Shown here piece by piece: positions 1-9,243 of a stretch of DNA of 64,000 bases (positions are counted from its first letter, which is position 1; every line of letters begins with the position of its first letter). Location of the stretch: positions 4,055,001 to 4,119,000 of the forward strand of contig NZ_CP082909.1 of assembly GCF_023822025.1 (NCBI RefSeq), given 5' to 3'. The DNA comes from Endozoicomonas sp. 4G (GTDB lineage Bacteria; Pseudomonadota; Gammaproteobacteria; Pseudomonadales; Endozoicomonadaceae). Under the pieces are notes generated by a model. The model was not told the origin of the DNA. It did not search any database and worked only from the letters and a program-made list of their open reading frames with translations. Both the position numbers and the translations under genes were made by a program.

Positions 1-328
<328 letters not shown>

Positions 329-497
329 AAATCGTTTTGCTTCCTGTCCGAAAACAGTCCGCTGCTCAATCTTTGCAATTAAACGTACATGAATTACAGG
401 TATGTTCGCTTGCTTGATCAGCATTTAAATCATTCCAGAGCAAAGCTCTGTTGACCGATGCCATTCGCACAAGCGCCCACACGAATTGTCTGATAAT

Positions 498-509
498 TTG
501 TTAAAGAAC
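498..509 (-). promoter_or_regulatory. rrn leader boxA antitermination site
   Basis: The minus strand reads GTTCTTTAACAA, close to the E. coli rrn boxA TGCTCTTTAACAA. It lies about 170 bases upstream of the 16S start, the expected place for the NusB/S10-binding antiterminator. The stretch 329-896 holds no gene: it is the 16S leader with this box and three promoters. Confidence 0.85.
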
Positions 510-573
510 TGAGTTAAAACAAGAGGGTTTTAACCGGCTGAATCAGCAGTCAGTGCTGTTCAGCGAGGCGCTC

Positions 574-601
574 ATCTTACCTTGGCGCCGGTTGTTGTCA
601 A
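574..601 (-). promoter_or_regulatory. rrn promoter proximal to 16S (P3)
   Basis: On the minus strand TTGACA (596-601) is separated by 16 bases from TAAGAT (574-579). A GC-rich discriminator (GAGCGCC) follows, as in growth-rate-regulated rrn promoters. It is the third of three tandem promoters for the 16S gene. Confidence 0.7.
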
Positions 602-707
602 GCAATCATTTTCAACGAAGTCCGTTAAGAAGACAGAGGCTTTTCAACTCGCTGAGACCGCATCCGTTTACTCAGTAAGCGTTGCGTTTCCGTCTCAGCG
701 GCGGTGC

Positions 708-735
708 ATTCTACGCCGTTCGATCCGATTGTCAA
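708..735 (-). promoter_or_regulatory. rrn promoter, middle (P2)
   Basis: On the minus strand TTGACA (730-735) lies 16 bases from TAGAAT (708-713). The following GCACCGCCGCTGA resembles the start region of E. coli rrn P1 promoters. Confidence 0.75.
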
Positions 736-821
736 TCATCGTTTTGAACGATGACTCAATGGATCGCTGCGTGCTCGTTAAGAAGCTTTCTTTAAGAGCG
801 ATGCCCGATCAGTGGAGGCGC

Positions 822-849
822 ATTATAAGGTCAGGAGTGAAGATAGCAA
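822..849 (-). promoter_or_regulatory. rrn promoter, distal (P1)
   Basis: On the minus strand TTGCTA (844-849), a 16-base spacer and TATAAT (822-827) are followed by GCGCCTCCACTGA. This nearly matches the E. coli rrnB P1 start region GCGCCACCACTGA. The GC-rich discriminator predicts stringent (ppGpp) control. Confidence 0.8.
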
Positions 850-896
850 CAGCGGCAAACACCTATCTCAGAACACATTCACTGACTTCATGAAAA

Positions 897-2306
897 TTAA
901 GCTTTTCCTTCTCCGGCCAACACTTTTAAAAATGAACGATGGAAACTTTTAATGTCTTTGCGAAAAGCTTTCATCTCTTCCCGACTTGCCGGTAAAGGTG
1001 GCATCAGCCCATTGAGGATTACAGCGAACACCAGAGGTTGTCCATTAGACTGGAATACGTAACCAGCCATACTACTGACTCCACTCATGTAACCGGTTTT
1101 CAGCCAGGTTTTCTTAGGATCATCACGAGCTCGCAGCCAGGGGCTGTCTTCACCCCATTGTGCCCAGCCAAACACCAGCACATCAACCAGCGTTGACGCA
1201 CTGATAAAGTTGTATCGGGAAAGCCCGGATCCATCCACCAGCCTGCTGGTTCCAAAATTTACCCCTTTACCTCCCAATACTTCTCGCGCTGTTTCAATAC
1301 CGGAAGCATAAGACCCCGGCTTACCAGAGGTTTCATAACCGACTGTTTTCAAAATACTGTCAGAGTATAAATTGTCAGAATCATTCAATACTGGTTTGAG
1401 CAGCTGCGGTAAAAACTCGGATCGATGCTCTGCCAGGACAAGGGGCATATCCAGATCAGGACGACCCACAATCAGTCGGCCCCTTAAATGGATACCCTTT
1501 TTCCGCAGCTGGCTTTTTATGTATCGCTTAACCGCTCTCTCCACATCATTCACAGAAAAAGCGAGGCGAACAGAGCGGGATTTTGGACTGATGCAGCCCT
1601 CTATACGATACTCCTTATCCAATGAGGGGCGGACTTCAAGACGACAGTCCTTTTCAGAACGGGTGCGTACCTGGTTATCAATCGTCAGAAACCAGTCTGA
1701 CTGATCGTATTTAACGGTCGTTCTGGCGCCTTCTTTTTTGCCCGGCTTCAACCAGGCATAGAAACAGTTTCGATCCATAATCATGGCAGCGGCCGGTGCT
1801 GCAAAACAGATATTCAGATCATCCCAGCTGACTCCGCCTGCACGGTCATAACCTGAAAAAACCTCGCCATCCAGCCAGAGGTCACCATGAATGGATTTAA
1901 TCCCCAACTTTTTCAGCTGCTCAACCAGCTCATCCAGGTGTTTCCGCTTCAAAGAGGGATCACCACTGAACACAAGAGCCACGGGGCCTTTGACGATACC
2001 CTTTCGAATAGGTCTGTCCTGAGTTACAAACTGGGTAGTGTATTGAAATTCCTCACCCAGAACTTCATAAGCCAATGTCGCCGTCATGACTTTCAGAACA
2101 CTGGCAGGCACGAGGTTATGTTGGGCACCCCGTTCAAAAACAATCTGGCCACTGACGGGGTCTTTGACCTGGATGGAGTAGACACTGCCCGGCGGCAAAC
2201 TCTTCACCAGTTTCTGTAACTCTTTCGCCAGTGGCGGTGAAGCCTGGGCACTGTGAAATGAAAAAATAACAAACGCCGATAGCAGACATGAAAGAAATCT
2301 CACCAT
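897..2306 (-). CDS. dacB: D-alanyl-D-alanine carboxypeptidase/endopeptidase, PBP4 type
   Basis: This 469-residue protein has an N-terminal signal peptide ending near SAQA (about residue 22), so it should act in the periplasm. It carries the three motifs of S13 penicillin-binding proteins in order: SxxK as S69-V-L-K72, the SDN motif of the SxN type, and KTG (LKTGYMSG) near the C-terminus. The length fits E. coli DacB (477). S13 enzymes cleave the terminal D-Ala of pentapeptides and the D-Ala-mDAP cross-bridges of peptidoglycan. The gene stands alone, between the rrn promoter region and a divergent Lon-like gene. The ATG at 2306 is a good start because the signal peptide follows directly. Confidence 0.93.
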   Translation of the reverse strand: MVRFLSCLLSAFVIFSFHSAQASPPLAKELQKLVKSLPPGSVYSIQVKDPVSGQIVFERGAQHNLVPASVLKVMTATLAYEVLGEEFQYTTQFVTQDRPIRKGIVKGPVALVFSGDPSLKRKHLDELVEQLKKLGIKSIHGDLWLDGEVFSGYDRAGGVSWDDLNICFAAPAAAMIMDRNCFYAWLKPGKKEGARTTVKYDQSDWFLTIDNQVRTRSEKDCRLEVRPSLDKEYRIEGCISPKSRSVRLAFSVNDVERAVKRYIKSQLRKKGIHLRGRLIVGRPDLDMPLVLAEHRSEFLPQLLKPVLNDSDNLYSDSILKTVGYETSGKPGSYASGIETAREVLGGKGVNFGTSRLVDGSGLSRYNFISASTLVDVLVFGWAQWGEDSPWLRARDDPKKTWLKTGYMSGVSSMAGYVFQSNGQPLVFAVILNGLMPPLPASREEMKAFRKDIKSFHRSFLKVLAGEGKA

Positions 2307-2393
2307 GATGAACTCAATTCCCTGTTAACCTCAGAGGGTCTTCGAAAAGATGCATAAACAAACAACCTGATACGAATGTACTATTTTCGTCGT

Positions 2394-2427
2394 GAAGTAA
2401 CCGGAGGTTTTTTCTCCACGTTACTTC
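2394..2427. terminator. Hairpin in the dacB / Lon-like intergenic region
   Basis: An 8-bp perfect stem (GAAGTAAC/GTTACTTC) with an inner partly paired GGAG/CTCC surrounds a T-rich loop. It sits in the 357-bp region between two divergent genes (2307-2663), so it is more likely a regulatory or extragenic palindrome than a true terminator. I see no gene in this stretch. Confidence 0.35.
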
Positions 2428-2663
2428 AACTATCGGCACTGGGCATCCCATCGTTTAAGTAAACGCTATTCTTGGGAAAATGAGAAGCATGTCCTTGTCA
2501 CAAATACCCGATAAAAAAACAGTTTTATCCTCCAGCCTTAATTGACAAGAGAACCGATGACAGTTAGACAAGAAAAGCATTATGCTATCGATACGGGTTA
2601 TCCGAAGAAACCGATGACCTGGCAACGTATATAAGAGAACTCATTAGTTAACGGCAGGCCTTA

Positions 2664-5042
2664 GTGAAAAAGCTTAAACTTACAACCAGTCAACTTATTG
2701 CGAAACAGCCAGTCAAAGAACTTGGATTCAAGTCCACCGACGACCTTGAGAAATACGCAGGGATCCTCGGCCAGGAAAGAGCCACCAGCGCCATTCAATT
2801 TGGCGTTGCCATGCATAGAACGGGCTACAACATCTACGTAATGGGGGAGTCTGGCACAGGCAGAATGTCCTACCTGAGAAAATATCTGGAATCTGAAGCC
2901 AAACGCCAGACCCCGCCTGACGACTGGGTTTACATCAACAACTTCGACAATACCCGCGAACCAAAGATTTTAACGCTTCCAGCGGGAACCGGTGAGCCTT
3001 TACAGAAAGATTTTGACCAGTTTATTGACAGTCTCATGCTGACGTTTCCGGCAGCCTTTGAAAACCCGACCTATCAGCAAAAGAAAAGCGCCATTGAGCG
3101 TGACTTCAACCGAAGTTACGATCACGCCATTGATGAGATTGAACAGGAAGCCCTGAAGCGGGACATTGCCCTGTTCCGGGAGGCGGGCTCCCTGAGCTTT
3201 ACCCCTATGCATGAAGGTAAAGCGATGGACGAAACTGAGTTTGCCCAGCTTCCGGATAAAAAACGGTCCAAGTTCAACCAGGACATCAGTGAGCTGGAAT
3301 CCATACTGAATGACTCTCTGGTTGAGCTGCCTCAGTGGAAACGGGAATCCAACGAGAAACTGCAAAAGCTGAATCAGGAAACCATTGACCAGGCACTGGA
3401 GCCTCTGCTCAAGCCGCTGAAAAAAGTGTACAACAATCAGAAGGCAGTGCTGGAATATTTTGAAGCGGTTAAAAATCACCTGCACCGCACCGTTATTGAA
3501 ATTCTTGCCGATGATCGCAACATGGAGTCCAAGGATGACTCAACCAAACGCCAGTCGCTGGTTGAACTCTACGCACCTAACCTTCTGATTGGCCACTCTG
3601 CCAGCGGTGCGGCACCTGTCGTGTATGAGTCCCACCCCAACTATAAAAACCTGTTTGGTCGTATAGAGTACGCCAGTGAGATGGGTGCCCTGGTCACCAA
3701 TTACCGACAGATTTGCCCAGGCTCTCTGCACAAAGCCAACGGGGGCTATCTGTTGCTGGATGCCAATAAACTGCTGGAAGAGCCGTTTGTTTGGGAAGCA
3801 CTGAAAAGAGCCCTGAAAGAAAAAGAGCTGACCATTGAATCACCCTACTCAGAAATGGGGCTGCTCAACACCACTACCCTGAATCCGCAATCCATCCCTC
3901 TCAGCGTCAAGATCATCCTTGTCGGTTCCAGGGATATTTATTATCTGCTGCAACAACTTGATCCGGATTTCCATGAAATATTCCGAGTTCTGGTGGATTT
4001 TGATGACCGGATTATACGGGACAAGGAATCAGTACATGCTTTTGCCCAACTGTTAAAAAACCGGGCAGATGACGAAAACTACCCGGCCCTGACCGCTGCT
4101 GCTGTCGCCCGCCTCGTCGAACACAGCTCCAGAATGGCTGAACACCAGGGTGAGATGTCTGCCAGAATTGGTGATCTGTTCGACCTGCTGGCAGAAGCAG
4201 ACTTCATTCGTCGTATGAGCCGTGGCCGCAAAATCAACAACGACCATGTTGACCGGGCACTGGCCGCCAAGTCTGAACGCACCGGTCGTGTCAGCCAGCA
4301 AATTCTCGATGATATGATTGAAGGCAGCATCCTGATCGATACCGAAGGAGAAAAAATCGGTAAGATCAACGGGCTTACTGTCATGTCCATTGGAGATACC
4401 AGTTTTGGTTCTGCCGCAAGAATTACCGCTGCCGTCTACCCCGGCTCTCAGGGGATTGTCGATATAGAACGGGAGGTCTCACTGGGTCAGGCCATTCACT
4501 CCAAGGGAGTCATGATCCTGACGGGCTACCTGGGCAGCAAATACGCCCAGAAATTTCCTCTGGCTATCTCAGCCAGCCTGACCATGGAACAATCTTACGG
4601 TTACATTGATGGTGACAGTGCCACTCTGGCCGAGCTGTGCTGCCTGATGTCGGCTTTAACCAGTACACCCATCAAACAGGGTTTTGCCGTCACCGGCTCT
4701 ATGAACCAGCATGGCGAAGTGCAGGCGATTGGCGGTGTTAATGAAAAAATTGAAGGCTTCTTTGACCTTTGTAACGCCCGCGGCCTGACCGGCGAACAGG
4801 GTGTTATTATCCCTTGCGCAAACCTCCGGAACCTGATGCTTCACCAAAAAGTGGTCGATGCGGTAAAAGCGGGCAAGTTCAGTGTTTACGCCGTCAACCA
4901 TGCTGACGAAGCCATGGAACTTCTGACCGGTTGCAAGCCTGGCACACTGAACAGCCGTGATCAGTACACCAAAGGCTCCATCAATTACAAAGTTCTGGCA
5001 CGCCTGAAAGAAATTTCTGAGCTTTCCAAGGAAGGCAGTTGA
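2664..5042 (+). CDS. Lon-like ATP-dependent protease (S16 family, YcbZ-type)
   Basis: This 792-residue protein starts at a GTG with GGCAGG upstream. Near residues 61-67 it has a P-loop-like GESGTGR in which arginine replaces the usual lysine; the AAA part and a long helical insertion follow. The C-terminal S16 protease domain has the catalytic serine in DGDSAT (S652) and the catalytic lysine in NEKIEG (K695). The 43-residue spacing equals that of E. coli Lon (S679/K722). The classical Lon substrate-binding N-domain is absent, so this is the Lon-related (YcbZ/LonB-like) group rather than Lon itself. The expected role is cytoplasmic proteolysis of unknown targets. It converges with the autotransporter gene, 9 bases downstream. 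Confidence 0.88.
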   Translation: MKKLKLTTSQLIAKQPVKELGFKSTDDLEKYAGILGQERATSAIQFGVAMHRTGYNIYVMGESGTGRMSYLRKYLESEAKRQTPPDDWVYINNFDNTREPKILTLPAGTGEPLQKDFDQFIDSLMLTFPAAFENPTYQQKKSAIERDFNRSYDHAIDEIEQEALKRDIALFREAGSLSFTPMHEGKAMDETEFAQLPDKKRSKFNQDISELESILNDSLVELPQWKRESNEKLQKLNQETIDQALEPLLKPLKKVYNNQKAVLEYFEAVKNHLHRTVIEILADDRNMESKDDSTKRQSLVELYAPNLLIGHSASGAAPVVYESHPNYKNLFGRIEYASEMGALVTNYRQICPGSLHKANGGYLLLDANKLLEEPFVWEALKRALKEKELTIESPYSEMGLLNTTTLNPQSIPLSVKIILVGSRDIYYLLQQLDPDFHEIFRVLVDFDDRIIRDKESVHAFAQLLKNRADDENYPALTAAAVARLVEHSSRMAEHQGEMSARIGDLFDLLAEADFIRRMSRGRKINNDHVDRALAAKSERTGRVSQQILDDMIEGSILIDTEGEKIGKINGLTVMSIGDTSFGSAARITAAVYPGSQGIVDIEREVSLGQAIHSKGVMILTGYLGSKYAQKFPLAISASLTMEQSYGYIDGDSATLAELCCLMSALTSTPIKQGFAVTGSMNQHGEVQAIGGVNEKIEGFFDLCNARGLTGEQGVIIPCANLRNLMLHQKVVDAVKAGKFSVYAVNHADEAMELLTGCKPGTLNSRDQYTKGSINYKVLARLKEISELSKEGS

Positions 5043-5051
5043 CGTTCCTTT

Positions 5052-6443
5052 TTAGAACCTTAATTCCACACCGGCCCGCAAATAGTGGGCCAGTGCATTT
5101 TCTGACCAGGTGCCCGCATAACCAATATTCATATTGAACCGTCGGCTCAGCTGAGTATCCAGCCCTAAAGAGTAATACACAGCATTCTCATCATAACCTT
5201 TAAAGTTGTGCTTCGAATTCATGTAGTCAATATCGTCGGGCTTGTAATCATTATGTTGCCAACCCACTGAGGCTTTCAATTCCATAGGTTGATTCATCAG
5301 AAAACGGTCGTATGTCAGACGGCCTCCCATTCTGGACACCCAGCCTTTGCTGCTGCCCTTGCCTATCATACCCATACCCCAGTTGTACTCATCCCGCTCC
5401 TGACTGGCATAGAGAAGCTGAACTTCCGGCGTTAACGTCAGACCCCTTGTGACACCGTCGAGATTGATATCGTAACCACCGCGAATATAGGCATCCCACT
5501 CCTTGCTTTTGTAGTCTGACTTATATCGGGCTACTTTGCTGTCAACGGTGTTCCAGTTATACGTCAGCAGGCCTTCCGCATGAAAGCCATCCCTGCTCCA
5601 GGCCACCGTCGGGCCCAGTCTCCAGGTGCCGGTATCTACCTCGCCATTATAACCCTTAACATCAGCGCCCAGTTTCTGCCAGGCACCGTAAACGCCAAAC
5701 AACCAGCCTTCACAGACCGGCCTGACCAGCCCCAGCTGAATGCCATAACCACTGGACTTGAAGCCTGCCAGATTGTTCATCTTGTCCTGATCGTAAAAAT
5801 GACCATTAAGCTCCAACAGTCCAAACCAGCCGCCGCTGACAAAAGCAGCAGCCTTTTCTGACATTGACAGCACATAGACTTCAGCTGTTTCATCCTGCCC
5901 CAGATAATCGACCTCTGAAGAAACATCAGCGGCTTCCGCCTTCAACAGAGCAGTGGGGGTTTTCTCAAACAGATTCCCCTCAACCCCAACCATTGCAGCA
6001 GCGGGTATCCGCCCCCTGAGAATACTTTGCGTCAAACCGGTGAAGCTATCGTATGCGGCAAGGCTTGATTCAATCATCATTTTGTCGGCTATGGCAGGGT
6101 GACTGAGTGCAAGGGGAATGGAGGGGGACTCAGACAAAATAGGTACAGTGTCGTCTAGTCTTTGTACCGGAACCAGCTCGCCCTCTTTGATCGACTGATC
6201 GACATGCTTAGCTTTAAAGTAATACTGACCATCCCTGCCCAGTTGATAAACCTTATCGGTATCTATGGTGGCTTTTGCATCAAACGTTTTTGAGTAAGTG
6301 ATGGTGGCACTGTTGCCACTTTGATCACTTGTTATCGAAGACTCAACTTCGGGTTGAGCCAGAACAGGAACGAACCATCCTCCGGCAACACTGGTGAGTG
6401 TGGCCAGCTTGATGGCATAAGATAGATTGGACTTGACGTTCAC
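5052..6443 (-). CDS. Outer-membrane protein with autotransporter-type beta-barrel
   Basis: The 463-residue protein has a signal peptide (about residues 1-29, ending VLAQ). A 140-160 residue region has no motif I recognise. The C-terminal ~270 residues show alternating aromatic and polar strands and end in AGVELRF, the terminal-phenylalanine signature of outer-membrane beta-barrels. Strand-like blocks such as GGWFGLLELNGHFYD and GYGIQLGLVRPV are typical of the autotransporter barrel. The passenger is short, so a large adhesin or protease domain is not present. Function is unknown; surface exposure is inferred. It is a single gene; an AmrS gene lies upstream on the same strand, about 95 bases away. 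Confidence 0.75.
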   Translation of the reverse strand: MNVKSNLSYAIKLATLTSVAGGWFVPVLAQPEVESSITSDQSGNSATITYSKTFDAKATIDTDKVYQLGRDGQYYFKAKHVDQSIKEGELVPVQRLDDTVPILSESPSIPLALSHPAIADKMMIESSLAAYDSFTGLTQSILRGRIPAAAMVGVEGNLFEKTPTALLKAEAADVSSEVDYLGQDETAEVYVLSMSEKAAAFVSGGWFGLLELNGHFYDQDKMNNLAGFKSSGYGIQLGLVRPVCEGWLFGVYGAWQKLGADVKGYNGEVDTGTWRLGPTVAWSRDGFHAEGLLTYNWNTVDSKVARYKSDYKSKEWDAYIRGGYDINLDGVTRGLTLTPEVQLLYASQERDEYNWGMGMIGKGSSKGWVSRMGGRLTYDRFLMNQPMELKASVGWQHNDYKPDDIDYMNSKHNFKGYDENAVYYSLGLDTQLSRRFNMNIGYAGTWSENALAHYLRAGVELRF

Positions 6444-6537
6444 AACGACTCCCGGTCTTTATGCGGCAATAATTAAAAATCCCTCCAGATCAGAAAGTAG
6501 CCTATCGCGGCAGGTTATCCAGTTTTTAAAAAATTAT

Positions 6538-7635
6538 TCAGGGCTTCATTCTCACCGGAATTCTTTTGCTTCCCCAGACGCCGGGCTGCTCTTCAAAAAC
6601 ACCGGCTACCCTTTCACCGCATTGATGACAGCAGCCTGATTTCAGTTTCCAAACATTAAGTTGGAACCAATCCCTCTCAATCAACAATTGCCCACAGTTA
6701 TGGCACCAGGTACTCCCACCCTCACTGTCGTGTACATTGCCGGTATAGGCGTAACGAATGCCTTTACTGATCGCAATATCTCTTGCCCTGGTCAGCGTTT
6801 CAGCGGGCGTGCGGGCATGTTCCAGCATTTTCCAGTCGGGATGAAAAGCAGTAAAATGAATAGGCACATCAACGCCCAGATGTTCAACGACCCACTCACA
6901 CAGGCTGTGAAGCTCCCGATCAGAATCATTCTCTCCGGGAATCAGCAGCGTGGTTATTTCAAACCACACGTTTGTTTCATGCTTAAGATACTTCAGAGTT
7001 TCCAGCACAGGCTGTAAAGACCCACCACAAATCTTTTTATAAAAAGACTCAGTGAATGCTTTCAGGTCAATATTGGCGGCATCGATACATTCAAAGAAAG
7101 CTTCTCTGGGGGCATCACATATATAACCGGCGCTGACGGCCACGGACCGGATACCCTGCTCACGACCAGCAAGGGCAACATCTCTGGCATATTCCAGAAA
7201 AATAACCGGATCATTATAGGTAAAAGCCAGGCTTCTACAGCCCGTTTCCAGCGCCGCCAAAGCCAACTGTTCGGGCATAGCCTGATCAGCCAGAGTATCC
7301 ATTTCTCTCGACTTACTCATGTCCCAGTTCTGACAGAACTTACAGGCAAGATTGCAGCCTGCTGTGCCAAATGATAAAACCGGAGTACCTGGTAAAAAGT
7401 GGTTCAGTGGTTTCTTTTCGATGGGATCAATACAGAAACCACTGGAGCGCCCGTAACTGGTTAACACAATCTGATCCTGGTGCCGGGCTCTGACAAAACA
7501 AAGTCCCTGCTGACCTTCTCTCAACTTGCAGGCCCTGGGGCAGACATCGCACTGAATCCGACCATCTTCCAGACGGTGCCAGTATTCAGTGAGAAAATGG
7601 TCAGGTGGAGACTGACGAATTCCATTCATCATCAC
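6538..7635 (-). CDS. amrS: AmmeMemoRadiSam system radical SAM enzyme
   Basis: The 365-residue protein carries the radical SAM cluster motif CxxxCxxC as C94-NLA-C98-KF-C101. It also has extra cysteine sets: CDVCPRAC at about residues 29-36 and two CxxC pairs near the C-terminus (WCHNC, CCHQC) that could bind zinc or another cluster. Residues such as PLNHFLPGTPVLSFGTAGC are typical of the AmrS family, once annotated as PflA-like. It faces the genes for the partner proteins B and A, with 59 bases between the start codons, so the three share one divergent control region. The reaction catalysed by this trio is not known to me. Confidence 0.9.
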   Translation of the reverse strand: MMMNGIRQSPPDHFLTEYWHRLEDGRIQCDVCPRACKLREGQQGLCFVRARHQDQIVLTSYGRSSGFCIDPIEKKPLNHFLPGTPVLSFGTAGCNLACKFCQNWDMSKSREMDTLADQAMPEQLALAALETGCRSLAFTYNDPVIFLEYARDVALAGREQGIRSVAVSAGYICDAPREAFFECIDAANIDLKAFTESFYKKICGGSLQPVLETLKYLKHETNVWFEITTLLIPGENDSDRELHSLCEWVVEHLGVDVPIHFTAFHPDWKMLEHARTPAETLTRARDIAISKGIRYAYTGNVHDSEGGSTWCHNCGQLLIERDWFQLNVWKLKSGCCHQCGERVAGVFEEQPGVWGSKRIPVRMKP

Positions 7636-7694
7636 AATGCCTCGCTCGTTGCGATGGCTATAATTATAGAGCTTCTCATCCGGGGGAAAGACTA

Positions 7695-8474
7695 ATGAAT
7701 GTTCGACAACCCGCTGTGTCTGGTGTTTTCTATCCCGACCAGCCAGAACTGCTGAAAACCGTCGTCAATAACCTGATATCCGAAGCCACTGAAAGAGAAC
7801 TGTCGCCTAAAGTCCTGATCGTACCTCATGCCGGATACATCTACTCCGGTGCGATTGCTGCATCGGGCTATAAACAGTTAGGGCTTTACCGCAGCAAGAT
7901 CAAAAGAGTGGTATTGCTGGGCCCTTCTCACCAGACTGCATTTGAAGGAATAGCCCTTCCAGACTGCGAAGCCTACTCAACCCCCTTGGGCGATATTCCA
8001 TTGGATGCTGATGCCATCGAAAGCCTGAGTCGATTCAATCAGGTACACACCCTGGATGCAGCTCATGCACATGAGCACAGTCTGGAAGTCCAGTGCCCCT
8101 TTCTGCAAAGCACCCTGGATCACTTCAAACTCATTCCCCTGGTCGTGGGTGATGCTTCACCATACGCCGTTGCTGAAGTGATCGACTTTCTCTGGGGCGG
8201 CGATGAAACCCTGATCGTCATCAGCTCAGACCTCAGTCACTACCTCAGCTACGAAGAAGCCAACCGGCGCGACAGTCTGACCACCAAAGCCATAGAACAA
8301 ATGAGCAGCTGTTTGACTGGCGGACAGGCCTGTGGCAGCTATCCTCTCAATGGTATGCTGAAAATAGCCCAGCGCAGGGGCATGGAAGTCGTTACTCTGG
8401 ATGTTAGAAACTCTGGTGATACTGCGGGTGATAAAAAACGGGTCGTGGGATATGGAGCCTATGTTATCCAGTAA
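7695..8474 (+). CDS. amrB: AmmeMemoRadiSam system protein B (Memo-like)
   Basis: The 259-residue protein belongs to the MEMO/extradiol-dioxygenase-like family. The conserved segments VPHAGYIYSG, LLGPSHQ and SSDLSHYL carry the histidines that line the metal-like pocket of human MEMO1. An upstream in-frame start exists at 7605, but it overlaps the divergent amrS. The ATG at 7695 has a GGGGGAAAG ribosome site and begins with the family's typical MNVRQPAVSGVFYP. The gene is followed by amrA after 81 bases, on the same strand. The family often occurs with AmrS and AmrA; its biochemical role is unsettled. Confidence 0.9.
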   Translation: MNVRQPAVSGVFYPDQPELLKTVVNNLISEATERELSPKVLIVPHAGYIYSGAIAASGYKQLGLYRSKIKRVVLLGPSHQTAFEGIALPDCEAYSTPLGDIPLDADAIESLSRFNQVHTLDAAHAHEHSLEVQCPFLQSTLDHFKLIPLVVGDASPYAVAEVIDFLWGGDETLIVISSDLSHYLSYEEANRRDSLTTKAIEQMSSCLTGGQACGSYPLNGMLKIAQRRGMEVVTLDVRNSGDTAGDKKRVVGYGAYVIQ

Positions 8475-8555
8475 AGATAACCAGAGTCGATACCAGCAGC
8501 AGTGCATTTATTGATTGTTTAACACACTGACCACAACAGGAAAGGACTAAGCCGG

Positions 8556-9125
8556 ATGGATCTTAATCTCACGGAACTGGATAAAAAAAATCTGTTACGT
8601 CTGGCCAGACACACGATCGCCAACGTCTGCGTTGAAGGTGAACCGCCTGAGCTGGATGTCACTCAGTTTCCAGCGAAACTGCAGGCTCACCTCGCGTCAT
8701 TTGTGACACTTCAGAAGTTTGGAGAGCTGAGGGGCTGCATCGGTTCACTGACACCCCGGAAACCGTTAATAGAAGACATCGCATACAATGCTTTTGCCAG
8801 CGCTTTCAGAGATCAGCGCTTCTTTCCTGTGACCGAAAACGAACTGGCGGACCTGAGTATTGAAATATCTATCCTGACCCCGATGACGCTTATGACGATT
8901 GAGACTGAAGAAGATCTTCTCAAGCAGTTACGTCCGGGTATTGATGGCCTGCTGATTGAGGGAGACGATCACAAAGCCACTTTCCTTCCCCAGGTATGGG
9001 AACAGCTGAGTGAACCTGACCAGTTCCTACTCCACCTGAAACACAAAGCCGGACTTCAGTCTCATGAGTGGCCCGAAAACATGAAGTGCTTTTCCTACCA
9101 GTGTCTTAAATTCAAAGAAGATTAA
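8556..9125 (+). CDS. amrA: AmmeMemoRadiSam system protein A (AMMECR1 domain)
   Basis: The 189-residue protein is almost entirely an AMMECR1 domain. It has the diagnostic LRGCIGSLTPRKPL segment (about residues 62-75), followed by AFASAFRDQRFFPV and the ISILTPM strand. AMMECR1 is the protein linked in humans to Alport-midface hypoplasia syndrome; bacterial homologues pair with Memo-like and radical SAM proteins. An AGGAAAGGA ribosome site precedes the ATG. It is the last gene of the small operon and is followed by a strong hairpin at 9153-9185. Confidence 0.9.
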   Translation: MDLNLTELDKKNLLRLARHTIANVCVEGEPPELDVTQFPAKLQAHLASFVTLQKFGELRGCIGSLTPRKPLIEDIAYNAFASAFRDQRFFPVTENELADLSIEISILTPMTLMTIETEEDLLKQLRPGIDGLLIEGDDHKATFLPQVWEQLSEPDQFLLHLKHKAGLQSHEWPENMKCFSYQCLKFKED

Positions 9126-9152
9126 TCCTTTGGGAAGGCGGGAATGTCGTAA

Positions 9153-9185
9153 AGTAGATAGAAGCATTCCCTGCTTCTATCTACT
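9153..9185. terminator. Perfect 14-bp inverted repeat after amrA
   Basis: AGTAGATAGAAGCA and its exact complement flank a 5-base loop. There is no clear U-run, so it may be a weak bidirectional terminator between amrA and the convergent PTS gene. Its right arm runs straight into a tandem octamer array. Confidence 0.55.
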
Positions 9186-9220
9186 GTCCTACTGTCCTAC
9201 TGTCCTACTGTCCTACTGTC
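9181..9220. repeat. Five tandem copies of the octamer CTACTGTC
   Basis: Five exact head-to-tail 8-base units lie between two convergent genes. The first unit overlaps the right arm of the preceding hairpin, which suggests the array grew from it by slippage. It is too short and regular to be a CRISPR array. Confidence 0.95.
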
Positions 9221-9243
9221 CATAGCGAAGAAAAAAGTGGCTA

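Noticed and set aside
582..893. Open frame of 103 codons on the plus strand
   Set aside because: It lies over the three rrn promoters on the opposite strand and has no coding character.
9181..9220. Possible CRISPR array
   Set aside because: The units are eight bases, directly adjacent and without spacers.
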